Source: Candidatus Cloacimonadota bacterium
Lineage (GTDB): Bacteria; Cloacimonadota; Cloacimonadia; Cloacimonadales; TCS61
Direction: 5' to 3'
Assembly: GCA_018400535.1 (NCBI GenBank)
Contig: JAGYMQ010000096.1
Span: 1-46,562 of the forward strand
DNA: 46,562 bases
In this document: positions 17,812 through 26,310 of the stretch, piece after piece
Layout of the letters: each line of letters starts with the position of its first letter
How positions within the stretch are numbered: the stretch's first letter is position 1
Notes under the pieces: generated by a model
Told to the model about the DNA's origin: nothing
Seen by the model: only the letters and a program-made list of their open reading frames with translations
Database searches by the model: none
Made by a program: the position numbers and the translations under genes

Positions 17812-19032
17812 ATGAGTTTGACGTTCACTCAAAATTTGATAGATTCAATTCCAGATTACGTTTTGAAAGGGATGAATCGTATCGAGCAAATCAAAAAATT
17901 TGTGGATTCCGAACCCCATTGCAAAAAAGAAACCTATCTTCATTTGAAAAAACTTCTGGTGCGAATGATCAATTTGGAAGCTTCTGATATCGATCTGGGC
18001 GGCCCCCGTGCGAATCGTCAAGTCTGGTTTCGAGTTTTTGGTGAGAAAAAGCCAGATTCAGAAATGCCATCATACACGGAAGAAGAAGTGACTGCGATGG
18101 CCTTGTGCATTTTGACCGAGCATCAGAAAGAGCTACTCTTCCAAAATAAGTCGATCGACTTTGCCCTGTCAATGCCTCTTGACGCGTCAAAAAGAGAATT
18201 TCGTTTTCGCGGAAATATCTATTTTGAAAGAGATTTTCTGGCGATCAATTTACGCATTATTAAACAGGAACTTTTCAAGATCGCTGAATTGGAAATCCCC
18301 AAATTGATCGTTAAAAGATTGGACCTGGAATATGAAAAATCAGGACTTTTTTTGATCACTGGCATCACCGGTTCTGGAAAAAGCTCCACGTTGGATTCCA
18401 TTATTGATATGAATAATGCTAAGAATAATGCCGAGATCATCATTATCGGAAATCCGATCGAATATATTCATCAGTCAAAAAAATGTATCATCAGCCATCG
18501 TGAAGTCGGAAGCGACGTGCTCAGCTTTCGTCATGGAACGATTGAAGCTTTGCGTCAGGATCCTGATATCATTATTGTCGGCGAAATGCGTGATGCTCCC
18601 ACGATCAGCACAGTTCTGGAAGTTACGGACAGCGGACATAAAGTATTCACGACACTACACACAAGTTCAGCAGCAGATAGCATTCACCGGATTATTGCAG
18701 AATTTCCACCGGATGAACAAGAACGCGTCCGCTTTCGTCTGGCAGATGTTTTACGCGTTGTTGTTTCACAGAAACTTGTTCCTAATAAACGCGGAAAATT
18801 AACGCTGGCAAAAGAAATTCTTTCTGTAGATTCTTCAATACAAGCGGCGATCAGGAATGGAAATATCACCGAGATCTTTCAAATGCTCACAGAAGGAAAA
18901 AATAAAGGTATGTTCACAATGCAACAAGACCTTTATCGGCTCTATCGAAAAGGAGTAATTACAGCAGATACTGCTTTGAATTATTGTAATAATAAAAAGG
19001 TGATGTTGAATCTGCTGAGATATTCTTCGTGA
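17812..19032 (+). CDS. PilT/GspE-family ATPase (type IV pilus retraction-like)
   Basis: A 406-residue secretion ATPase. The N-terminal PAS-like region (about 40-150) contains the family's LEASDIDL motif. Walker A is GITGSGKS (184-191), Walker B IIIVGEMRD (253-261) and the His box TTLHTSSAADSIHRII (H283). The late motif VSQKLV is present. Overall it is closer to PilT/PilU retraction ATPases than to PilB/GspE, as it lacks the tetracysteine zinc motif and the long N-terminal domain. It probably forms a cytoplasmic hexamer at a type IV pilus base. No pilin or inner-membrane platform gene is adjacent. Confidence 0.88.
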   Translation: MSLTFTQNLIDSIPDYVLKGMNRIEQIKKFVDSEPHCKKETYLHLKKLLVRMINLEASDIDLGGPRANRQVWFRVFGEKKPDSEMPSYTEEEVTAMALCILTEHQKELLFQNKSIDFALSMPLDASKREFRFRGNIYFERDFLAINLRIIKQELFKIAELEIPKLIVKRLDLEYEKSGLFLITGITGSGKSSTLDSIIDMNNAKNNAEIIIIGNPIEYIHQSKKCIISHREVGSDVLSFRHGTIEALRQDPDIIIVGEMRDAPTISTVLEVTDSGHKVFTTLHTSSAADSIHRIIAEFPPDEQERVRFRLADVLRVVVSQKLVPNKRGKLTLAKEILSVDSSIQAAIRNGNITEIFQMLTEGKNKGMFTMQQDLYRLYRKGVITADTALNYCNNKKVMLNLLRYSS

Positions 19033-19181
19033 AATCAATTTCTGAATGCTTCCCGCCCTCAAAATGTGACGCTCTTTAATAGGACTTTCATTTTTCACAA
19101 AAACACCCTTATTTAACTTATTGCGTATAGGTCAGTTATCTCAATTGTATGTGTAATATAGAAATTAATGCGTTTAACTAT

Positions 19182-19208
19182 TTGACAAATAAACCTGTTA
19201 AATATTAT
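19182..19208 (+). promoter_or_regulatory. Candidate promoter of the transposase
   Basis: TTGACA (19182-19187) and TATTAT (19203-19208) with a 15-nt spacer, ending 9 nt before the ATG. No clear Shine-Dalgarno lies between them, so translation may be weak or leaderless. Confidence 0.35.
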
Positions 19209-19217
19209 GTGTAATTT

Positions 19218-20996
19218 ATGAAAGGAAAAATATATGAGCAAAAGTCAAAAAGTGGGAAAAAAGCATATTATCATTATAGATATTCATACAGAGTGAAAAT
19301 AGATCCGGCTTATAAAGGAAATAAAACGAAAGGAAAAAGTAAAGTTGTTACGATCAACAAATATCTTGGAACAGCCGAAAACATTCTCGATAAGTGCACA
19401 AATCCTGAAAAGCCCAACAATGTCATTGTAAAGGAATATGGATTAGTGTCTGCATTGCACAAAATAGCCGAAGATATCGATTTGATTAAGATCATTAATT
19501 CGGTTTGCGATGAGAAGATCAAGGGAATATCTATCGGTGAATATCTCTTTATTGCTGCTGCTAATAGAGTGGGAAATCATAATAGTAAAGCTACTATCGG
19601 CGATTGGTTCAGCAAAACGATCTTGCCTGAGAAGATGGAAATCGATGCCAAAAGCCTTACAAGTCAAAGCTTCTGGAGTGCTTTTGATTCGATCATTCCT
19701 CAAAAGACGGTTTACCAAAATATGGAAAAATATAACGCCCGTTACAAAAATAAAATGAGTTTTGACGAGGCGCAGGATTTTCTAACCGAACAAAAGATCA
19801 ACGAGATTGAAATGCTCTTATATCCCAAACTGATGGAACTTTACAACATCACGACCGATACTGTGATCTACGACACGACCAATTTTCATCATTATATTTC
19901 CGGAAATAATGAACATACGATCATTCCTCAAACCGGCAAAAGTAAGAACGGGAAAAACAGCAATCGTTTATCAGGTTTGTTGTTGGCGATCGACAAAGAG
20001 TTTGGAATTCCTTTGTTTCACGCACTTTATCAGGGCAATATGCACGACAGCAAATTGTTTCCTGAAGCCTTATCAAAAATAAGTTCTCGTTTATCGGAAA
20101 TCACGAAATCCGTTGAAGGATATACATTTATATTTGACAAAGGCAATAATACTCAAGAAAATATGAAAGTGATTTCCAATAACGAACTGATCAAATCTTT
20201 GATCGGAAGTTTGAGTTTTTCCAGCTTCAAACAATTGGCAAAAATCCCTTTGAAAAATTATGATCAAGCTTATGAGAAATGGAATTTTCTGGAATTGGAA
20301 AAATCTGTTTTCGAGCAGAAAGCAAAAGTTATAATTACTTATTCCGAAAAAGAAAGAGATCATGAATTAAGAGGTTTCAATAAGAGAATCGAAGCAGTCG
20401 AGAAGCAGGTTCTCGATATTGTGAACTCGCACACAAAACGAGCGAAAAAGACTTTGGCAGAAAAGATCGACAAAAAACTTTCGGAATTGAAGATCAAAAC
20501 ATCTCGAGCGAAACGATATTTATCTTATAAAATAGAAAAGGAGAACGACAAGATCAAGGTTCATTTTTCCAAGACAAAAGATGCGAAAGAAAAGCAATTA
20601 ACTTTCGGAAAGCGGATTTTATTCACTTATGATCTGGAAAAGAATTCGGCAGAAATAATTCAGCTTTATCACGATAAATACAAAGTAGAAGATGTTTACC
20701 GGAATTTCAAAGGTGGGAATATCGTGGAATATTCACCGATTTATCATTGGACAGATTCCAAGATCAGAGTGCAGACTTTCGTAAATGTTTTATCCTATTT
20801 GTTGTTGAAGTTGGTCGAGTTGAATGTCGTTAGATCGGGTGAGAGATTATCGCTTTCGAGTTTGGTTAGTTGTTTGAACGAGATCAAGGAAGTTGTCACG
20901 ATTTATTCAAAGGATGTGTTTCATAAAAATGTAACAACTGTTTCGAAATTACACATCAAGATTGCAAAAGCGATCGGATTTTGCGATTCGGGTTAG
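19218..20996 (+). CDS. IS1634-family DDE transposase
   Basis: A 592-residue transposase that appears intact. The DDE residues are suggested by VIYDTTNFHH (first D), TFIFDKGNNT (second D) and KYKVEDVYRNFKG (E), with spacing like IS4-superfamily enzymes with an insertion before the Glu. The stretch LLAIDKEFGIPLFHALYQGN with the MHDSK motif is typical of IS1634. A Lys-rich coiled segment (about 375-440) separates the catalytic Asp and Glu. It acts on the terminal repeats at 19081 and 21077. An uninterrupted frame suggests recent or active transposition. Confidence 0.9.
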   Translation: MKGKIYEQKSKSGKKAYYHYRYSYRVKIDPAYKGNKTKGKSKVVTINKYLGTAENILDKCTNPEKPNNVIVKEYGLVSALHKIAEDIDLIKIINSVCDEKIKGISIGEYLFIAAANRVGNHNSKATIGDWFSKTILPEKMEIDAKSLTSQSFWSAFDSIIPQKTVYQNMEKYNARYKNKMSFDEAQDFLTEQKINEIEMLLYPKLMELYNITTDTVIYDTTNFHHYISGNNEHTIIPQTGKSKNGKNSNRLSGLLLAIDKEFGIPLFHALYQGNMHDSKLFPEALSKISSRLSEITKSVEGYTFIFDKGNNTQENMKVISNNELIKSLIGSLSFSSFKQLAKIPLKNYDQAYEKWNFLELEKSVFEQKAKVIITYSEKERDHELRGFNKRIEAVEKQVLDIVNSHTKRAKKTLAEKIDKKLSELKIKTSRAKRYLSYKIEKENDKIKVHFSKTKDAKEKQLTFGKRILFTYDLEKNSAEIIQLYHDKYKVEDVYRNFKGGNIVEYSPIYHWTDSKIRVQTFVNVLSYLLLKLVELNVVRSGERLSLSSLVSCLNEIKEVVTIYSKDVFHKNVTTVSKLHIKIAKAIGFCDSG

Positions 20997-21132
20997 AGCG
21001 AAAATGTATTACAGATATTGACATCTGTAACATGATGATATGCACGATATTAGACTTAATTGGTGATGGGATATTTTGAAAGTCCTGTTCAAGTTGGTTT
21101 CACTTACTAAAAAACAATCTTCCTAAGATAAG

Positions 21133-21165
21133 ACTTCCGGAGTTTATGCTTCGGAAGTTTTTTTT
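21133..21165 (+). terminator. Plus-strand terminator downstream of the IS element
   Basis: ACTTCCG (21133-21139) pairs with CGGAAGT (21152-21158), with extra AG/CT pairing inside, followed by eight T residues. It lies outside the IS right end and the T run overlaps the stop codon of the minus-strand barrel gene. The sequence is almost the same as the minus-strand terminator at 46235-46270. Confidence 0.8.
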
Positions 21166-22195
21166 ATTTCCAATTATATTGTAATGATAAACTGAATTTA
21201 TTTGCCTGATAATTTTTATCTCTTTCTACAGAAGTTAAAAATGAGTCGGTATTCCTTTTCTCCCAGCGATAATCAAAACTCAATTTATAAGCGGTGAATA
21301 ATTTTCTTTCCAATCCAAAATTAAATTGAAAAGTTCGGTCATTGCGCTTGAAATGATAAGTATCATCTCGATTGTTTGTTTGGAAAAATTTTTCATCCAA
21401 AGAAAAACCGATCTTAGCACTAAGAGGGTTTTTCCCAATTTTCATGAACTTCTTCAGATCAAGTATAATTTGATAGAAATTCCCTTCGTAAGAAGCATCT
21501 TTGACCGTTTCAATCTGGGCTGGATCAAAATAGGCATTTTCGCCAGCAGAATTTGACTCAATAAAAATATAACCAAATTTGAGTTCTAACCATTTTGCCA
21601 ATTCAGCTGCAATTTCCAAACTATTTTCAAATTTCTCCGCATCATACTCGGTGAAATATTTGTTGTAATATTGTTGAGCAAAATCGAGGCGATAGCTGAT
21701 CTGCCAAATATCGAAAAAACGATAACGGACTTTAGAAAAATATTTGTTCTGAGAATAGGTAAAATCTCTGTAAGAATTAGATTGATCACTCATGCTATCA
21801 TATCGGTTAATGAAAATTTCAGGATAAAAATAATAATAAAAAGCAATATCCAATTTTGCTGAAAGATACTGTCTAATGATAAAAGCGAAGTAAAAATTAT
21901 CTTTAATATCATTTTGATAATATTTATTGAATTTCAGAATTGTGCGCAAAATTTGCGTATGAGAGAAAAATTCGTGATGCTTCAGTGAAAGATTTATTTT
22001 GGGAGAAATTATGAGATCATCGCTAGTTTCCAGCTTGAATTTATCTTCATCTCCAGCTTCGAATCTGTGCAGATCATTATCGGAAAGGTTGAGAATATTA
22101 TCGTCATAAGTTGTTTCTAATTCGACATTTCCATAAAAATTCCAGGCAAAAAGTAATGATCCTGTTAATAAAACCGAAAAAAATAATTTTTTCAT
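21164..22195 (-). CDS. Outer-membrane beta-barrel protein, last gene of the poly-gamma-glutamate run
   Basis: A 343-residue protein with a signal peptide (MKKLFFSVLLTGSLLFA) followed by many short amphipathic strands rich in aromatic residues. It ends in LSLQYNWK, near a typical barrel C-terminus. The early segment ETTYDDNILNLSDND resembles beta-barrel porin-2-like proteins found with exopolysaccharide genes (resemblance by eye, not a search). Its ATG overlaps the preceding stop codon as ATGA, so it is translationally coupled to the exported protein upstream. Best guess is an outer-membrane channel or anchor for poly-gamma-glutamate; the position is the main argument. Confidence 0.72.
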   Translation of the reverse strand: MKKLFFSVLLTGSLLFAWNFYGNVELETTYDDNILNLSDNDLHRFEAGDEDKFKLETSDDLIISPKINLSLKHHEFFSHTQILRTILKFNKYYQNDIKDNFYFAFIIRQYLSAKLDIAFYYYFYPEIFINRYDSMSDQSNSYRDFTYSQNKYFSKVRYRFFDIWQISYRLDFAQQYYNKYFTEYDAEKFENSLEIAAELAKWLELKFGYIFIESNSAGENAYFDPAQIETVKDASYEGNFYQIILDLKKFMKIGKNPLSAKIGFSLDEKFFQTNNRDDTYHFKRNDRTFQFNFGLERKLFTAYKLSFDYRWEKRNTDSFLTSVERDKNYQANKFSLSLQYNWK

Positions 22196-23085
22196 TGTTC
22201 TTCAATTCCTACCGAAGATTTATTGATATAAAAGCGAAAGATCAAATCACGATTTTTATCGTTGTCTTTCAATTCCAGATTGTGGATACCTTCATCTAAT
22301 TTGATGATATTCACATCTCCCGTAGAAGGAATTTTCTCCTGATCATATTTGAGCCAGGCTTTCTGAGATTTGTAAGCTATTTCGGTGTATTCACTTAAAA
22401 ATTCACGATTATCAAAAACTTGATAACGGTAATGTTTTTTATTCACCAAATTGCTATCAAAGATCATTCTACTGATGACCTTCAAAACGATCGGTCCTTG
22501 CAAAGTCAGTTTGATCTTTCCTGCTTTGGAAACGTAATATGTATATTCCTTATCATTGATAACGAGGATTTTTTCTTTATCATAGAAATTTGGAGTGAAA
22601 CGAATATAATCGATCTTTTTGACTGGATTGACAATGTTTTTTCCCTGTAATTTTATCAGGATCGAATAGCGTGAAATATTGGAAAGGCGCAGATTGTTCT
22701 TTCCTGGAGGCAACCCTGTTTTAAATTTATTATAAGCTGAAACTTTCTCACCATTAACTCCACGACTCACTTTGCTTGCTTTTGCTGTTTTTTGGATTTT
22801 TCGCTTTTCGTCATTTATCTGGAAGCTATATTGATAATCAGCGTTACCGTTTTCGAGTAGTAAGCGTGTGTAAACTTCCAAAGTATCGATTTCGACCAAT
22901 TCACAGTTCAGGATGCTGCCGGGTTTCAATTCCAGATATTGATAGATCTTGCTGTTATGACGATTGAAAATGAGAAATTCTTCGATTTGGGAAAGGTAAT
23001 TTATCTGAGCGGCAGCGATTTGTGAAATGATTGAATATCCAAACAATATTAGGAAAAGGATTTTTTTAAACATTGATCTCATCAT
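22192..23085 (-). CDS. Exported protein of unknown family in the poly-gamma-glutamate run
   Basis: A 297-residue protein with a signal peptide ending near QIAAA|QINY, so it is probably periplasmic. The mature part is beta-rich with no family I recognise; the segment RGVNGEKVSAYNKFKTGLPPGKNNLRL and repeated LxLKxxxK strands suggest Ig-like or jelly-roll folds. Three ATGs are near the start; the first (23085) is next to GAGG and overlaps the end of pgsW by 20 nt, while the third (23073) has 12-nt spacing. It overlaps the barrel gene by 4 nt. A periplasmic adaptor between PgsW and the barrel is a reasonable inference. Confidence 0.68.
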   Translation of the reverse strand: MMRSMFKKILFLILFGYSIISQIAAAQINYLSQIEEFLIFNRHNSKIYQYLELKPGSILNCELVEIDTLEVYTRLLLENGNADYQYSFQINDEKRKIQKTAKASKVSRGVNGEKVSAYNKFKTGLPPGKNNLRLSNISRYSILIKLQGKNIVNPVKKIDYIRFTPNFYDKEKILVINDKEYTYYVSKAGKIKLTLQGPIVLKVISRMIFDSNLVNKKHYRYQVFDNREFLSEYTEIAYKSQKAWLKYDQEKIPSTGDVNIIKLDEGIHNLELKDNDKNRDLIFRFYINKSSVGIEEQ

Positions 23086-24169
23086 CCTCTAATTTCAATT
23101 CCTTTTTATCAAAGAAGATCACGATCAAAATAAGAATGAGTAAAATTATGAAAGCGGTTATCGTAATTGTCAGATCGTATCTTTCTTTTTCGAACATACT
23201 TCCGATCCCCGGTTTTGGTAATGGCTCTGGAGCTAAAGGCAAATTATATTTTTCTGCCAGTTCGATCACATCGAGAAGATGAATGATCGGAACACCACGT
23301 TCAGCAAATAGTAGCAACGTTCCTTTGAGCGGGATATTGGTCAAAGAAAGATAACGATGAAATCCGGAATCGATCAATTCACCGCTCAAAGAAATTCCCA
23401 AACTGGAAAGCCCACCACCTATATTCACATATAAATTTATAGCCTCAGGATCATCTCCCATAAACAATTCCATTTTTTTTGCGATATTTTCTTCCAGCGT
23501 TTTTTCCTGCACCAGTATAACGTTATTTTTTTCGATATTTTCCAGGATAAGATCACGTCCCAATTTATTCAATCCGCGTCCGAGATCGCGACCGCCACCG
23601 ATCGAAGCTGCAATGCTGCGATAAGGGAAAATATCATTCTCGTTCAACAATCTTTCCATATCGAGCCAGGTAAAATCAGGATCGGTGGCACCAAACATTG
23701 AAGGACCAACCGAAGAGATCATCACAACTTCGAGTTCCAAGACTTTTGCAGCACTGAGCACAGCAATGTTCAATGCTGGATATGAGCCGGTAACATTTAT
23801 GGCAATTTTATCATTTGGTCTCAGATTTGCTTCTTTGAAAAGATCAACAATAAGAGCGGCGAAATTTGGGTTCAAACTGGTCAATTTTGCTGTGAGATCG
23901 CCGCGATCTGTTACAATTGCAGATTGCTTTTCTCCGATCAACGACGTGCGGTTCGGATCATTCACTTCATCGACATAAATGCCTTGTGCTGTTCGATATT
24001 CTTTGATCAATTCTTCGGCTTGCTGCATCAATTCAGCTGCTTCCAACTTATCCTGATAATAATCGTCACTCACAAAATTGCGTGAATTTTCTACCCAATA
24101 AAAAAGAGCTAATGCTACAATCAATAAAACGATTAAACTGATCTTCGATTTTGCACTGGGAACAAACAT
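23066..24169 (-). CDS. pgsW: Poly-gamma-glutamate system protein PgsW
   Basis: A 367-residue protein with an N-terminal membrane segment (about 10-25), a large extracytoplasmic domain and a C-terminal membrane helix (about 332-352) followed by a short acidic cytoplasmic tail. The domain matches the poly-gamma-glutamate system family known next to pgsB/pgsC (NVTGSYPALNIAVLSAAKVL, SSVGPSMFGATDP, SIGGGRDLGRGL, YVNIGGGLSSLG). Its biochemical role is not established; it is found where PgsA/CapA is absent, so it may replace it in export or chain handling. It begins 4 nt after pgsC and overlaps the next gene. Confidence 0.88.
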   Translation of the reverse strand: MFVPSAKSKISLIVLLIVALALFYWVENSRNFVSDDYYQDKLEAAELMQQAEELIKEYRTAQGIYVDEVNDPNRTSLIGEKQSAIVTDRGDLTAKLTSLNPNFAALIVDLFKEANLRPNDKIAINVTGSYPALNIAVLSAAKVLELEVVMISSVGPSMFGATDPDFTWLDMERLLNENDIFPYRSIAASIGGGRDLGRGLNKLGRDLILENIEKNNVILVQEKTLEENIAKKMELFMGDDPEAINLYVNIGGGLSSLGISLSGELIDSGFHRYLSLTNIPLKGTLLLFAERGVPIIHLLDVIELAEKYNLPLAPEPLPKPGIGSMFEKERYDLTITITAFIILLILILIVIFFDKKELKLEDDEINV

Positions 24170-24173
24170 ATTT

Positions 24174-24623
24174 TTATCCTATTATTTGACCTTTGAAAAT
24201 TAGAATCAACAAAAACCTGACGATCACAGCAGCAACGAACATCACAGATAGTGTCTTGATGATACCTTGTTTTTCCATCGCATTAGCGATCAAACCGGGA
24301 ATGATAAAGCCGATGACATTCACAGAATATTCTGAAGAAAGATTGGCAAAGACACCATAATATCTTGCCAGCCAACCCAGGATGAAACCCAAAAGAACCG
24401 TGATCACCATTCTTCTTCTGCCATAGATGAACATTACTTTACCCAATAATTTCACAATGACAAAGACGATGACGCTGATCGATAGTGTTGCCAAAATCGT
24501 GATCGGATGATGCAAATACATCGCCACATAACCGGCGACAACGATTCCACCAGCTGCAGCGCCAAAGGTTTCCAAAAAGAAAAGACTGATTAAAACACCC
24601 AAACCAATTGCCACTTCGAACAT
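24174..24623 (-). CDS. pgsC: Poly-gamma-glutamate biosynthesis protein PgsC/CapC
   Basis: A 149-residue integral membrane protein of normal length for the family with several helices covering most of the chain. Features are EVAIGLGVLISLFF, AGGIVVAGYVAMYL, RRRMVITVLLGF and VIGFIIPGLIANAMEKQG, matching CapC/PgsC. It partners PgsB in the membrane synthase that makes poly-gamma-glutamate from glutamate and ATP. It starts one nucleotide after pgsB, which argues for coupled translation. Confidence 0.93.
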   Translation of the reverse strand: MFEVAIGLGVLISLFFLETFGAAAGGIVVAGYVAMYLHHPITILATLSISVIVFVIVKLLGKVMFIYGRRRMVITVLLGFILGWLARYYGVFANLSSEYSVNVIGFIIPGLIANAMEKQGIIKTLSVMFVAAVIVRFLLILIFKGQIIG

Positions 24624-24624
24624 A

Positions 24625-25797
24625 CTATTTTTTCCTTTTTCTATCTCGTTCTCTGAAATAACTTACGATCTGACCACCATTCCCGCCGATATTACCGATC
24701 CCAAGTATCAGCGTCTCTTCCGAATCTAATTTAACGATTTTCTGGACAAGCTCATTTCCATTGATCCAACCACAATCGGTTATTTTTTCTTGATCTAATT
24801 TGTGTTTGCGAGCAAAAAGCTGAATGGAAGTTGTCTGCTCTCCGATCAGATAAAGATGAGTAAAATCAATATTTTTCATCATCTGGATCAGCTGTTTGGA
24901 GCGAAACATTCGATCTGCTCTCGTGCTCAGAACCAAAACCACAGATTCAATGTGCGGATAGAGTTTCTTTACTGAATCGATGACGAATTCAGTTGATTCG
25001 GGATCGTTGGCTGCAAAGGCATGCACAAAATAGAATTTTTTATTTTCCCGTTCGCAATCATAGATCTCCATCGCTCCTACATCGGGTTGCACCTGATACA
25101 TTCCTTGCAAAGCAATTTTTTTTGGAATATCAAAATGCTGACAGATACTCAAGGCAAGAGCAACATTTTCTTTGTGTTCAATATAGGGAAATTTTTTCAT
25201 TTCCTGATTAGAGATTTCGATATCTTGCGCCTGAAAAATTTCTGTGTGACGTCTCTTTGCTTGCTTCTTTAGAAGAGGAAGCATTTTTTTCTCGGAAGTA
25301 AACAATTTTCCGTGTGAAGGAATTGTGTTGCATAAAGAAAGTGTAACATTGCGCAATCCTGGTCCCATCACGTCCAGATGATCAAGACGCGAATTTGTGA
25401 TCACACCAATATTGGATTTCACCATTTCGTGTTCTGTCACCCATTGATATTCTGGTGTGACAGCCATACATTCTAAAACCAAGAATTCTGGTTTTCTATG
25501 AGCAGCAAATTTCATTATTTTGATCTGCTCTTTGATATTAGCTCCATGATGGCGAATGATCGGTTTTTCACTTCCAGATTCAAAGATCAACGCTGGTGCA
25601 GAACCTGTCGTCTTTGCCAGAGTTTTTTTTCCACCAGCGCGCAAGCCAGCTGCGATCAACCGCGTGACGCTTGATTTACCTCGGGTACCATTCACATGTA
25701 TCACATTCGGAATTTTCTTTCGACTATATTTATTCGTTTCAAATTCGTAGATCCCAAAAGCGATCAAAAAAAATAATCCAATAAAAAGTCCTATCAT
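24625..25797 (-). CDS. pgsB: Poly-gamma-glutamate synthase PgsB/CapB
   Basis: A 390-residue amide ligase of the Mur-ligase-like fold. An N-terminal membrane anchor (1-18) precedes the ATP-binding loop VNGTRGKSSVTRL (GTRGKS at 37-42). Further family motifs are TTGSAPALIF, LECMAVTPEYQW, ITNSRLDHLDVMGP, HAFAANDPEST and LVLSTRADR. It joins glutamates by gamma-amide bonds, in complex with PgsC. It lies 1 nt after the cohesin lipoprotein and 1 nt before pgsC, so it belongs to the long minus-strand run starting at 36078. Length is typical. Confidence 0.94.
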   Translation of the reverse strand: MIGLFIGLFFLIAFGIYEFETNKYSRKKIPNVIHVNGTRGKSSVTRLIAAGLRAGGKKTLAKTTGSAPALIFESGSEKPIIRHHGANIKEQIKIMKFAAHRKPEFLVLECMAVTPEYQWVTEHEMVKSNIGVITNSRLDHLDVMGPGLRNVTLSLCNTIPSHGKLFTSEKKMLPLLKKQAKRRHTEIFQAQDIEISNQEMKKFPYIEHKENVALALSICQHFDIPKKIALQGMYQVQPDVGAMEIYDCERENKKFYFVHAFAANDPESTEFVIDSVKKLYPHIESVVLVLSTRADRMFRSKQLIQMMKNIDFTHLYLIGEQTTSIQLFARKHKLDQEKITDCGWINGNELVQKIVKLDSEETLILGIGNIGGNGGQIVSYFRERDRKRKK

Positions 25798-25798
25798 A

Positions 25799-26299
25799 TC
25801 ATTCTATTTCAATCTTTCCTTCATCGATCACAATTTCATCAAAATCCTCAACGTTATTTCTATCTTCATCTAACAAGTGCAAATTTCTGATGAGAATATC
25901 CGCTTCTCCAATAGTCAACGCAGTCAGATCAAAGGCAAAAAGCGTGCCTGATCCATTCAATCCATCTATTTCCGAACTCTGTTGCAGACCGATCGTGATA
26001 TTCAAACGATCAGGATCATTGATAGCCAAGTCCACAGTATTATCACTCCAGAAATCGCCAATTGTAACTGGATTTTCTGGAAGCGACAGCAAATCTTCAT
26101 CAAAGGCGATCTCCATACTAATTGCAAACAGGTTGGATACATTTTCGATCTGAACTTCTAAATTGATCGTTTCATCGACAAGCATCGTGTTTTCTGATGG
26201 AGATATGGAAAGCGTTAGATTCTCATTTTTTGGTTCTGTGCTATTATCATCACAGCCAAAGATCAAAGCGATAGCGATAATTAACAATATTTTTTTCAT
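25799..26299 (-). CDS. Cohesin-domain lipoprotein
   Basis: A 166-residue protein with a lipoprotein signal (MKKILLIIAIALIFGC, Cys 16, followed by DDNST) and a single domain at about 28-166. That domain has cohesin features: an opening strand LSISPSENTMLVDETINLEVQIENVSNLFAISMEI in which N-V-x-x-L-F is typical, then FDEDLLSL, GSGTLFAFDLTAL and a closing VIDEGKIEI. Cohesins bind dockerin domains, and the gene immediately upstream (11 nt) encodes a protein with a two-loop dockerin. It likely displays that partner on a membrane. Acidic Asp at +2 leaves inner versus outer membrane placement open. Confidence 0.8.
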   Translation of the reverse strand: MKKILLIIAIALIFGCDDNSTEPKNENLTLSISPSENTMLVDETINLEVQIENVSNLFAISMEIAFDEDLLSLPENPVTIGDFWSDNTVDLAINDPDRLNITIGLQQSSEIDGLNGSGTLFAFDLTALTIGEADILIRNLHLLDEDRNNVEDFDEIVIDEGKIEIE

Positions 26300-26310
26300 C
26301 TGAACCTCAA

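Larger units (their letters stand above)
19081..21086 (+). mobile_element. IS1634-like insertion sequence with 10-bp terminal inverted repeats
   Basis: A transposase gene is bracketed by AGGACTTTCA at 19081-19090 and its exact reverse complement TGAAAGTCCT at 21077-21086, giving a predicted element of 2006 bp, a usual size for this family. Similarity continues loosely inward (A/T-rich, then CACC). No obvious target duplication is visible outside the repeats. The element lies between the PilT-like gene and the 3' end of the minus-strand poly-gamma-glutamate run, disrupting neither. Confidence 0.7.

Noticed and set aside
21009-21030. TTACAGAT-N6-ATCTGTAA hairpin after the transposase gene
   Set aside because: No T run follows, so it is not a convincing terminator; it lies inside the IS right end and may be a sub-terminal structure only.
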